Shown in pieces: positions 22,385-32,739 of a DNA stretch of 64,000 nucleotides. The notes beneath the pieces are model-generated. The model worked only from the letters and a program-made list of their open reading frames with translations. It was not told the DNA's origin and made no database searches. Position 1 is the first letter of the stretch. Each line of letters begins with the position of its first letter. The stretch is from Daphnia pulex. Lineage: Eukaryota > Arthropoda > Branchiopoda > Diplostraca > Daphniidae. Location of the stretch: positions 6,634,001 through 6,698,000 of the forward strand of contig NC_060023.1 in assembly GCF_021134715.1 (NCBI RefSeq), read 5' to 3'. The translations under genes were made by a program, and so were the position numbers.

Positions 22385-23359
22385 AGATTGAAAGTAAGGT
22401 ACTTGGCCAAGGTAGTTCTGTAACAGTATTTTTAGAATTTATGGTTGGAAAACCAGTTGCTGTCAAAAAATTATGGTCGATACAATGAATTTTGACATAA
22501 AAGAACAAAAAAGCGAATTACAAAAATTCTTCTAGTTGAACCACGTATATGTATTCAAACTTGCACGTCGATGATCAAAAAGGGGGCAATTTTAGGTTGG
22601 ATTTATAAGCTCCAGAAAGTTTTTTTACAACAGTTTTAAAACAAGTTTTTAAATTGTTATTTAAGATACTTTGCTGTAGAATTGTGTGATGGAACACTTC
22701 ATGATTATTGTATAAATAAATACAACGGACCTATGACGTCCAATCCCCTGGTGCTCTTTCAAATTGCCAATGGATTGCAATACATTCATTTTCAGCATTT
22801 GACTAATCAAAATATACGTCCTGACAGCGTTCTTATATCCCTTTCAAAGCCCGTTAAGATGAAATTATCCCTTTTTGAGTTTGAAGTTACGAAGGGTTAT
22901 TTCTACAGTTTAAGAAGAAAGATAGTTTTAAAATGGATGGCACCTGAAATATTAGAGAATGTGAATATTTTTAGTCGAACGAAGAGCGGTGATTTATCCC
23001 AGGAGCTTTTGCATGGAACGAACCATAGTGACACATTTTCGGTGGGGTGTGTCTCTTTTTACTTCCTGACTGGCGGTTCACATCCGTTTGGCAAATTTCC
23101 TTCCCAGAACATCTTAAAGAATAATCCAGTTGAGCTCAACATTGAAAGTAAAAGTTCCTTTTTTGAAACGACGTAACATAAAGTCGTTATATTTAATTTC
23201 CATATTTTGGGAACAGCATTAAAAGACGATGGTTGTCTTGTTCTTTACGAACTGATAGGTAAAGCAAAGAGAGAAGCATTTCATTGCCAAAGGTCATCAG
23301 CCAATTGGCTATACAACATTATCGGCAACAACAACAAAAATCTAATGGAAAATTTATAA
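22385..23359 (+). pseudogene. IRE1/RNase L-like kinase, broken copy 2
   Basis: The first piece (22385-22490) encodes a P-loop (VLGQGSSVTVF) and VAVKKL with the ATP-binding Lys, then meets a stop codon. After a TTTAAG acceptor at 22665 a long open piece follows: YFAVELCDGTLHDYC, LFQIANGLQYIHFQHLTNQN, RPDSVLIS, MKLSLFEFE, WMAPEILENV, SDTFSVGCVSFYFLTGGSHPFG. HRD has become NQN and DFG has become LFE, so this is a pseudokinase by sequence. A last piece at about 23215-23359 ends in LMENL and a stop. The piece 22666-23176 is open for about 170 codons, so a truncated product cannot be fully excluded. Confidence 0.75.
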
Positions 23360-23915
23360 TTTGGTTAACTGAGGTAAAGGGAAACGTTTTCTGGCTTAGT
23401 GGCTTCCATCTATTTTTTGTTGATTAAAATCACTTTACAATTTTTATCTTATAGTTATTTTTAATCTTCACAGGTAAATTCAAGTAAGTTAAGAATTTCG
23501 AAGGAATTTCAGTTTATCAACACTACACTAACTTGTCGTAATATACGGTTTAATAGAGAAAGTGATCTACGCGTATCCTCAGTGCCGCTTTCTTTATCAC
23601 CAGCAACGGATTTGCATTGGATACACATTGGTCGATCAATAGATCTTTGTACGCTATTATAGCTTGAACGTTTTATACCTGGGAAATTCTGGGAGTAAAT
23701 GTAGGGTAAAAAATAATTTAATTGAATAAGAATAAAGTTGAGCTTATTCTTGTCGCGGAAAAAAAACTGGAAGTACGTGCGACTTTTTGTTTAAAAGTTC
23801 TGCACGGGGGGAGGGGGGACGTTATTAGGGTGGTACATTTATAAAGAAAATGGCGGCGCAAAACGCGAAAAAGGGGGAAATTGTCTTCGCCCGAACGCAC
23901 TTATACCGTTCAGGG
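23360..23915. other. Spacer after kinase copy 2
   Basis: No supported gene or repeat boundary. Confidence 0.35.
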
Positions 23916-23917
23916 TA

Positions 23918-24325
23918 GGGGAGAGTGGGGCGACTGGCTCACCTTTATTTTCTTTTAGCTCTAATTTTTTAATGCATTAATGCATTAAGTTCCATCAAGT
24001 CTTAAAAAAGAGAATAATTCACCTGGTATTTTTTCAACTGATCAAATAATATCTATGTTAGGTATTTTACGATTAAAAAAATAATAATCAGGGACAGCTG
24101 ATAATTGATTCGAAAGTCAAGGTAGGACGACTCAATTTTAAGAAGAAAAATTTATTTTATTTTTCATTCCTAAATCGTTCGTCGTAATACCATGAAATTT
24201 GGTCTTGAGATGCGCATTACTAACATCTACATCTCCTAATTTTTCCAATATTTTATTGCAATTCTAACTTATCCAGAAATCAATTGAGCCAACCGACCTG
24301 AACGCCAAATCGCCCCACTCTCCCC
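23918..24325. mobile_element. MITE, Tc1/mariner-like (TA target duplication)
   Basis: Perfect 16 bp inverted ends GGGGAGAGTGGGGCGA / TCGCCCCACTCTCCCC, extended by imperfect pairing of the next 10-25 bp (GGCTCA / TGAGCC), enclose 408 bp. A TA dinucleotide lies on each side (23916-23917 and 24326-24327). No transposase coding is present. Confidence 0.75.
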
Positions 24326-24329
24326 TATA

Positions 24330-25130
24330 AAACGCACACAGATGCGCCATACATGGTTCGATAGCAAACTCATTAATGAGTACGCTGATGAAAAAAAAAT
24401 TATGATAACTATTTCTGCTGAGCAGTAAAGTTAAAAAAAGGGGGGGGGGGCGTAAGGCCATAAGAGGCCATGTAAAAACTAAAAAATGCCGAAAAACGGC
24501 CAAGTGTAGCATATTTTGGGTGACTACTGAACATTTAAGTTGTAAACTATTTTATTTATTTTTACTAAACGAATACTATACACAAAGTTCAGCTGACTGC
24601 AAAATTAAGATGGCGATGCAGATGACAATTCATAGAGAAAGAGGTTTTTCACGTTATGTTTCTTAGCGAATAGGGGATGGTGCTTATGCCCCGAGGCTGA
24701 CGATGCCATGTTCAACATGTATTGAACGTTTATCGAGGCCAAGTAGGCTCTTCTGCAGCAGACGAAAAGTTCCATCGACTTCTCACTTGCGAGTTCTTTT
24801 TAAATACTGAAAAAATGTCGAATGTATAAATGAAAATTCCATTCGGTTAAAGAACGTAAATTTTTTCAAAAAGAATGAATATCTACTTCAGTCAGTACAG
24901 TTTTTAAGTAATTTAGTAATGAACCCCTTTTCGGAGAAAAACAGTACTTCACACAGGCTACGCGTGGTGGCAGCACTACAAATAAGGGAGAGCTATTCTG
25001 TAACGTCCGCAAATCACAAAATCACGTGATCATGAACTTTGAGTTTAAAATAATTAGTGTTTACTAGAAATACTGTTCTGTGTTTCTAAAAAAAATGTGT
25101 GAGAATAAAAAAACTATGCTAAAACTTTTA
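24330..25130. other. Intergenic AT-rich DNA
   Basis: A poly-G run lies near 24440-24450. No gene is supported. Confidence 0.35.
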
Positions 25131-25167
25131 GTCCATAATATCTTTTAGCCTAAAAGATATTATGGAC
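25131..25167. repeat. Perfect 17 bp hairpin
   Basis: GTCCATAATATCTTTTA, a 3 bp loop (GCC), then TAAAAGATATTATGGAC. It could form a stable RNA or DNA hairpin. No T-tract or gene context assigns it a role. Confidence 0.8.
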
Positions 25168-25486
25168 TTTTTCAATTCCCAGCATCTTCACTTCACAACA
25201 ATTTTGAAGTTGATTCCAGATGAGACATGAGAGCAACATTGGGAAACGGTAGGTAACGAGGAAGAAATTTAACTAACACGAATAACTAGATGGATTGCTG
25301 GATATTAAAGCGGTAGTTCCTTTTAACCCAAGGTGTATCTTATCATATAAAAAAAATAGAGGAAACTTTAACTTTAAAATAGATTTTTTTTACTATATTG
25401 ATAAAAATGGTTAAAATAAATTGTTCTCATCGCCTCGGCTTGCAAGATTATTTTTTCAAGATAAATTTTTATGACAGATTCAATTC

Positions 25487-26027
25487 AATGTCGTAGATAG
25501 TCTGATACTTTAGCGACTTTAGTCAACTCTACCTCTGGCAAAGAAATTCCTCTCTTTTCTTCTTTTTTTTCAACATTTTCCCAATTAGATCACAAAATAA
25601 AAATCCAGAAGTTCATTTCCTTTTTATTCTGTTACTTGAATTCAATTGTAGTTAAGTAGCAATTATATTTTAAAAAATAAATGAAAGATTCTCACTACCT
25701 TTTATGAAACTGTTGAGCTCCACATGATTTTTTTCCATAACGTTCTTTGAACTTCAATGTCGTAGATAGTCAGATACTTTAGCGACTTTAGTCAACTCTA
25801 CCTCTGGCAAAGAAATTCCTCTCTTTTCTTCTTTTTTTTCAACATTTTCCCAATTAGATCACAAAATAAAAATCCAGTTGTTCATTTCCTTTTTATTCTG
25901 TTACTTGAATTAAATTCTAGTTAAGTAGCAATTATATTTTAAAAAATAAATGAAAGAATCTCACTACCTTTTATGAAACTGTTGAGCTCCACATGATTTT
26001 TTTCCATAACGTTCTTTTGAACTTCAA
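25487..26027. repeat. Tandem duplication of a ~270 bp unit (kinase exon pair)
   Basis: The unit beginning CAATGTCGTAGATAGTC at 25487 recurs at about 25757 with only a few differences (for example CCAGAAGTTC against CCAGTTGTTC). On the minus strand each unit holds the end of one kinase exon (ERTLWKK / KNVMEKNHVEL in the coding frame), an intron, and the start of the next (EVELTKVAKVSDYLRH). It is therefore a recent exon duplication inside kinase copy 3. Confidence 0.88.
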
Positions 26028-26880
26028 AAAGACGTCCAAATGGATGTAGTCCACGTGTTATAAAGTAAAAAAAACATCCATCCTGCATCAAAATGGTCAC
26101 TCTGAATAGATCCACGGGAAATTTTAAAATTACTTTATTCTAATGTTTGCGACTTTTCACTTGATTCTTTAGCTACGGCTGCCCGGTAAACCAAAAACTT
26201 TAAAGACGATTTACTCAGAGATGCGTTCATTTGCACAAACTTTCCCATATACCATTCGAATCGGCTTAACGAAATTAAATCTTAAAATCTCTATCGAATG
26301 GCGTTAAGTTTGATTAGATTGGAGATTCCGTGCCACTCTAGGCCACTGCCCTTGTTTTTTAGCTAATAAAAATCAGACAACTTCATTTGAACGGGCTTCG
26401 ACATGGATGTAAGAACGTTTTCAGGCTTGACATCTTGATACACAAATTTCTTGGTGTGAATATATATTGCAACCCATTCGCAATTTGTAAGAGTACCAAG
26501 GTAGTGGACAGCATAGGTTCGAGGTATTTTTTTTTACACAGCAGAAACCTTCTAGAGTGCCGGTTTTTAGTTCTAGAACCAAGTATCTAAAATGTAAACC
26601 AAACTTATAATTGATTTTGTTTGAATAATTTAAGAACTCATGAATATTACCTTATATTGCTGCCATCGTCATCCTAGCCATCGTCATCCTCTACTTGTGT
26701 TGTCGCTTTACTACATTTTCTTGGTTAAACTGTAAGTGTTCGCATTCTCTTCTTAGATTGTCAGAATTTATAGAAGAAACCTCAATTTTCTTGACAGCAA
26801 CTTTTATTCCTTCGTCAACTCCAGGAAACACGTTTCTGAAACTTCCATTGCCAAGAACTTTTGTAGTTATCATAACTAGA
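25487..26880 (-). pseudogene. IRE1/RNase L-like kinase, broken copy 3
   Basis: Minus strand, in order. N-lobe at 26873-26691: TKVLGNGSFRNVFPG (glycine loop), VAVKKIEV (ATP-binding Lys), LRRECEHLQ, then ENVVK, followed by a frame break in a duplicated GATGACGATGGC. Catalytic loop near 26500-26360: YIHTKKFVYQDVKPENVL and MKLSDF, where the catalytic Asp and the Asp of DFG are kept. GC-FFYFITRGLHPFGRLFE is near 26110-26030. The exons then run into the duplicated 270 bp unit. Frame breaks and the doubled exon pair make a functional kinase unlikely, although this copy keeps the most catalytic residues. Confidence 0.75.
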
Positions 26881-27131
26881 AAAAATGAAGAAGAATTTAC
26901 AGAGACTTAAGTTATAATTATATAGGCTATAATTAAAGCCTACCTTACGTTTCTTATTTATAGAGATAGCGATGTCCAAGATAAATGTTAAAACATCATT
27001 CCAATTAACTTACACAGGAGAACGTTTTGAAAAACAAGAGCGGGTATTTTGTAAAAATTGAGTCCCGTCTTGTAGTGGTTTTCCTAATAAATACTTAATT
27101 GTTAGAAATGCGAAATGGGATTCGTCTAGTT

Positions 27132-28072
27132 TTAAATGAACGAAAAAATTATTCTTAACTGAGAAAATGAATTGGGCTCAGCCAAACTATGAGGTGTACC
27201 TTTTAAGTTCACTGAATCCGTTTCCTTGATGTTGGTTATGATGGAGTCTTTATCTTGAGACCCTAATGGATGTAATCCTATTTTCAAAAAATAAAAGAGA
27301 ATGCATCCAGTTGAAAATTCGTCACCATGAGTCGTTGGCTTTGGTGTAATTATTTCGTTTCCGTATTCATCGGTAGATGTAAACCAAGATCCGAGAAGCA
27401 TACAGCATGTTGGATGATGACTCGGGGCAATTATTTCTATACCTCCTGATTCACGCGAGGGCTTGGCTTCAAATGAACAACTTTACTTAGCAATCTAGAC
27501 TCTGAAATGTTAATTCGAATTGGCAGGGACGGAGAAATAAGAATTGAAGAAGGATTCAAATGTTAATGAGCAATCTTTCTAGTATGAAGATAATTAATCC
27601 CATTTGAAATTTGAAACAGAACTTGGGTATCGGATAACATCAGCCCGGTTTACTTTCCATTACAGAATTAGTCTAAAGTGGCATCAAATAGTTAAAAGGC
27701 TAAATATCTCAGAGGAAAACAATTATTTTTCATTAAAATTTATTGATAGAGTAATAAATAATCACTAACCTAGCATAGTTTACAGGAACTTCTGCGTTAC
27801 CCTAAATCTCGAGAACGTTAACGAATTCAGAGATTCCTGGTTGGGAAACCATTCTTATGCAGTTTTAATTGCAGTCTCTTATTTTAATTCTTCTAACTGC
27901 GACTTCTTCGGTTTTATCAGTTCTCTTATTAAAACTTCCTTGATAAAAGTCGTTCACCCCCCGATACAGCAAAGTTTCACAGTTAACAGTATTTCCATAA
28001 AAAAGACGGTGGCAGTTTTCTTCTAGTCTGTTTCCCTCTTTTGATGGCTCCATTAATCTTAAAAAAATCAAA
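27132..28072 (-). pseudogene. IRE1/RNase L-like kinase, broken copy 4
   Basis: On the minus strand an N-lobe-like piece at about 28072-27865 reads YRGVNDFYQGSFNKRTDK and EEVAVRRIKIRDCN. Further on come LMLSDTQVLFQISNGINYLH and HLNPSSILIS, interrupted by a TAA in the catalytic loop. After more stops, GDEFSTGCILFYFLKIGLHP (27320-27250) follows, then a tail with HSLAEPNSFSQL. The match to copy 1 over the C-lobe shows common ancestry, while orientation is opposite. Confidence 0.72.
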
Positions 28073-28149
28073 GAAATACAAATGAATTTAATTGCAGAAT
28101 TGGTTAATAAAATGAGTAAAATCATATTGAAAAATTTTAGGCAAACCAT

Positions 28150-28980
28150 TTGAAGACATACTATTGGAATGTGCTCAACTACAAAAATAATTTTTTTTCT
28201 ATAATCACCAAAGCACAATCAGAAGCAGTTGCAAAAGCAGCAATAAATCAGTTTAAGTCACAAATTTGGAACCGTTACCGTTCTAGCTTATGTATACTGC
28301 CTCACAATCATATCAAATTTTTCACACTTACACAAAAAATCCTTCTATGTCGCTATTGAAAAGGTACCCTGCTGGAAGTACGTTTTCTACAGAAGCAACA
28401 CGGTATGTTTATTGTTAAACACATGTTCTCTACATTTTTAAATAATGATTTAAATGAACTGTGTTAGGTATGGCATCCAAAATGAATCAAAGTGTACCAG
28501 AAAAGGTTAAGCGAAAATGAAAAAAGAAAAATTACATGATTTATTTCCAATTACGAAGTGTAGCTTGATTATATCACCATAATATTTAGGAATAGGAGCT
28601 TCCCATGATAAACTTTTTCATTGCAAATGTCACGGAACTGATTTTTTTAGGTAAATTGCGCGTGGAAATACCGTGACAGTAATAAATTAAGTGAAGTTAT
28701 AGAATCTCGAAAGTGATTTCTTCTTATCATTCAACCGAGAAGGTGATGCTTTTTTGTAAAAAAAAACATCTTTATTACTATCAAATTCAACAGCAGATGA
28801 TCGTGACTGGTTCTTTATTTGGCGTACTTATTGTTTTAATTGAATTTGCTATTGCTGAAGTATATGTTTCTGTTGACAAGGAAGTTTGTTGTGAAATCAA
28901 GTCAAAAATCAATTCGTACATGTTCAAAGTTATGTTATCACAGTTGATTTCCGAGTATTTCGTAAAGAGTGATTAGTGTG
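28150..28980 (+). pseudogene. YqaJ-type nuclease domain fragment
   Basis: Three plus-strand pieces align with the layout of YqaJ-like (lambda exonuclease fold) proteins found in animal mobile elements. First, AQSEAVAKAAINQFKSQIWN and an STEATRYGIQNES motif, the latter formed across a GTATGT...GTTAG intron at about 28400-28468. Then CAWKYRDSNKLSEVIESRK, corresponding to the EIKCP..RD catalytic strand, here with the key Glu/Lys region degraded. Then FFLSFNREGDAF and HLYYYQIQQQMIVTG, the conserved YYYQ.Q.QM..TG motif. Frame changes and a stop separate them. Original role: probably the nuclease of a transposon or a domesticated relative. Confidence 0.65.
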
Positions 28981-29239
28981 ATTAGAGTGATATTACATAC
29001 CAGAGCTGATGCTCTGTTATGTCTTTGGAGATTGTGATATATAAAGTTAATGCTGTGCTGGCGAATCAGAGGTACTAGAGTGTGCAGTAACTAGTGTTAG
29101 ATCTTGATACATGTCTTGTATGATGACCGCTAGAGCCCGCCCAGGTTGGGATGTAAGGGCTTCAGGGTCAGTGTGTGTCGAGTCGAGGCTGAGTGAACAG
29201 CTTATGCAGAGTGAACCAAGTAATACACCAGGATACTTA

Positions 29240-29431
29240 ACAACTAGTCATTCAAATTACTTGCCATGTTGCCAAAATGTGTTTAAAGACAAGGAAGACA
29301 AAGTTATTTGTGCAAATATAGGTTGTGCTATAGAAAAATTTCACAAGTCCTGTGTCATGCCGCCTAGAAAAATATATTGGATTCATGGAGAAACTAGAAG
29401 ACATGATATTTTCGCCCCAAAATTGCTTTAG
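29240..29431 (+). pseudogene. PHD-like zinc-finger fragment
   Basis: CCQNVFKDKEDKVICANIGC followed by AIEKFHKSCV has the C..C...C....C....H..C spacing of a PHD finger. It lies 270 bp downstream of the YqaJ fragment on the same strand. YqaJ plus PHD is a combination I know from animal transposon-type proteins, so both may come from one protein. The frame ends at 29431. Confidence 0.5.
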
Positions 29432-29548
29432 GCGCAATAATTTAGCCAGACGTAATGTAATAAAGATAGCTTGCGATCCCTCATCTATGAGTATGTAAGC
29501 ACGTTCTTATTAAAGCCCTTGAAGTGTGCCTCAAAAACCGCTGTTTTG

Positions 29549-29652
29549 AGAAAGATGCACGGCTGTGAAAACGATCCGAACGAATTCGAATGGTGAATAG
29601 CGGCCACCAAGGTTGTGGATGGAGACATAGAAACGGACATGGAGGGCACGGT
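29549..29652 (-). repeat. 104 bp near-identical duplicate, copy 1
   Basis: Matches 32634-32737 with a single difference (GTGAAAAC against GTGAGAAC) and with abrupt ends on both sides. Both copies are in the same orientation. The minus strand is open in all three frames, so it may derive from a coding exon, but the parent gene is not identified. Confidence 0.85.
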
Positions 29653-29659
29653 CTCTCAA

Positions 29660-32630
29660 GCGCGCAGGTGAATTCTCGCTGTGACTGACGCTACTGTTGC
29701 AATTTTGTGATTGTTGACAATGAACGATATCCATATTATCCCAATGTCCAAGTGAATAAATTTTTTATTACAACAGCCGTTATTGTATGGGATCAACACG
29801 GGTTGAAAACCTGCATTATCACTACCTCAAGAGTTCCTGCAACTCCCATTATACACTGAATTATTTTTATTTCAATCAGAAGACAGTCAGAGTCGGCTCA
29901 ACGTGAAAATTAACTACCCAATTCGCCTTATATTTAGTTTGTTGTGGATTTGTTGTGGACTCTCACTACAAGACTATATTAAAGATAAAATTGGTGACAA
30001 TGTTTCATGTACTGTTACCTCCTTATTTGAACCAATAGAAAAATACTGTATTTATTATCAAGACTCATTAAACTATGGTTGTTCAGTGTGCGGCCTACAC
30101 ATGTACATTAATTACGGCCACAATTAATAATTAGCGAACATTATGATGCACCTTAAAACCCAAGACTGATGGCTGTTCAACTCACACTTTGAAATTTTTA
30201 TGAAGCTACGCGTGGATCTATTGTGAAATATTTTTTCTCGAAAAACAACAAAGGTTGCAAGGAATACAAAATTTCTGTCAGCATGAAAGCAATTTTAATC
30301 GGTATTACAATTGCCCCACGTGCGGTTGTGTTACAAGCAGTGTTGGCACTGGTCTGCGCTGAAAATTTGGGATGCAAATGGTAGAACTACGAAAGAGGTC
30401 GGGAGTCACATAATTTCAAATTGTTTCCCGTTTGCAATTCACGCATGAAAATTTCAATTTATGAGTCTTAATTGGCATCTTCCATGGAGTGATATGTGTT
30501 GAATAAATGGTGTTATTTGCACTTACTCAACATACTATACATGAAAACTATTTCACAATATTACCAAATCCATCATTTGAACGACATGAATATAAGCAGG
30601 CTATTGATTTTAATTATTTAGAGTCAGATATCAGAGCGTGATTGTCCGGAGTCAGCACAGTCAGCTGAGCCAGCAAGCGAAGATACTAGGAAACCAAAAA
30701 TAGTTCTTTAACTTGTTGATGCTTCTGCTCTGATAACATGAATTAAAGTCAGCATTCTGGCTAACAATAAACTTGGCGGGATTAGAACCTACTATTGCAT
30801 CCTATCAAAACGTCTATTCGTTAGATTCTTATAATTTAGTTCAAGTTTCAAACGTTGGACAACTCAATCACGCACCGTAAACTAATTAATTATGCTCATT
30901 AATAAAATATACATAAAGATTCCTAATAACTTGAAAATCTGGCCAAACATCTTAATCGGGGGCGACATGGAACAGTCTATCCGACGAAGTTTATCTTTTT
31001 GAAATATTTTTAGTGTTTGGAACTTGAAAGGATTAACAAGGCATGAAATGTAATGAAAACGAAGTGTCATTTTGTAACGCTTATAAGTTGCAGTCGTACC
31101 TCGTCAAAACGTTCTTACGCAAATAGATGTTGCGCTTGCGAATGAATCATTTGTTTAGACTATATCACGTAGAGCCCAGCGGCAAACAAAAGGATAGACG
31201 CGCAACTCACGAAAATGAGAGAGTTTCGGCCGCTTGATGAAAAACATTCTTATTCCACTCTGGACATCTTTTTATGGGCTGCCCTATCTGATATCGTGTT
31301 TCCATTTCATTTGCTGGAAGAGGTGCAGACCATTTTCTGTTGTTGCAATGTAGGCAAGCAGTGGGAGATGGTTTTATTGTTGTCGGTTACATCTGAATGT
31401 GTGATGCAGTACAGCCTGCGCAGCAACTGGCATCAAAACACAGAGAGGTATACACGTCCAGATAAAGGGTAGAAATAGTATAGGAAAACAGACTTTAGCC
31501 AAGTGTGTGTATATATACATACTCTATAACCCAGCAATGAGATTGCCCAGACTCCAGTGTCCGTTTCTCGGTGAAATATTCAAGGCAAGTCTAAATGTAT
31601 AAGCGTAGAGTACCAATTTATGTATGGGAGAAAGAATAGAAAATGGGAAGAAGAAAAATAAGAAGACGGGGATATGTTATTATAACTTGGGGGGAAAGAG
31701 AGAGATAGAAAAATGCGCCCGTTCCCCCATCTCCTTGCATGAATATTTTCTCCTTCCATCTTCTTATATTTTTATATTCGTTTGCCCATCTCAAGCAACG
31801 GTCCTTGTTATTTCCCAGAAAATAAAAAATGAGACGTAAACTGTTGTTTTCAAGCGGTGCAACAATCCAAGAGAGAGAAACGTATTATACAAAACGTGAA
31901 ATATAAATACAGGCTACGTCTTTTTATCTCCTCTCAACCCCTTTTAGACGATAAAAAAACAAAACATGCAAGTTACTCTATACGCACAGTACATCCAAGC
32001 TTGTAGATCTACAGAACCGGAGGGCATTGCTAAATCAAGACGATCCGGATGAAGTAAATTCCCGATGGAAAAAAACGAACCGGATACGAAGAGATCCCAA
32101 ACAGAAAAAGAAAAAGGAATAATGATGTCAAGTCAACACGCACAAAAGAAAGAAAAGAAATGTGGAGCTAGCCAAAATGAAACTTATTCGGCAACGATAT
32201 TTGTCATATCAATTTGTAAACAAACGTTGTGGTCTGGCCTCTCTCTCTCTCTCTCTCTAGCCTGTTTTGTTTGCTCTATATAATCTCCAAAAGTTTTCCC
32301 CCTATGAAAGCGCTTTAGAGATGTTCAGTACGTCATCATCGACGAGAGAGAGAGAAAATGGCTGGAAGCTCTTTGCGTGAGTGCGTAGGCGGCGCGGGTA
32401 TATAGCGAAAGAGTATAGAGTTGTTGTTTTTTATTAGATTACACCCCGTCGAGTTGGTGGAAGTTCCATTTTTAATTTTCCCGGTCTCTCTCCTTTTCTA
32501 AATAGCCTAGTTAACGACGTATACTTGATTAAGTTATGAGAGGCTGCCAGCAGGCCTCGTCATCACCAACCGAGAAAGAATATTCAGGCGGATCGATACA
32601 AATTTCAACGTTTCTCGTCTTGGACTTGGT
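29660..32630. other. Long stretch without a recognised gene
   Basis: AT-rich with scattered short frames and no recognisable domain or splice-supported exon. A (CT)n microsatellite lies at about 32239-32258. Confidence 0.4.
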
Positions 32631-32633
32631 ATA

Positions 32634-32737
32634 AGAAAGATGCACGGCTGTGAGAACGATCCGAACGAATTCGAATGGTGAATAGCGGCCACCAAGGTTG
32701 TGGATGGAGACATAGAAACGGACATGGAGGGCACGGT
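32634..32737 (-). repeat. 104 bp near-identical duplicate, copy 2
   Basis: See copy 1 at 29549-29652. Here the minus strand gives an 80-codon frame (32776-32534) containing VPSMSVSMSPSTTLVAAIHH. Function unknown. Confidence 0.85.
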
Positions 32738-32739
32738 TG

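Noticed and set aside
29903..30127. Possible small secreted Cys-rich protein
   Set aside because: The signal-peptide-like start would need GTG as initiator; no ATG or acceptor puts it in frame, so it was not called.
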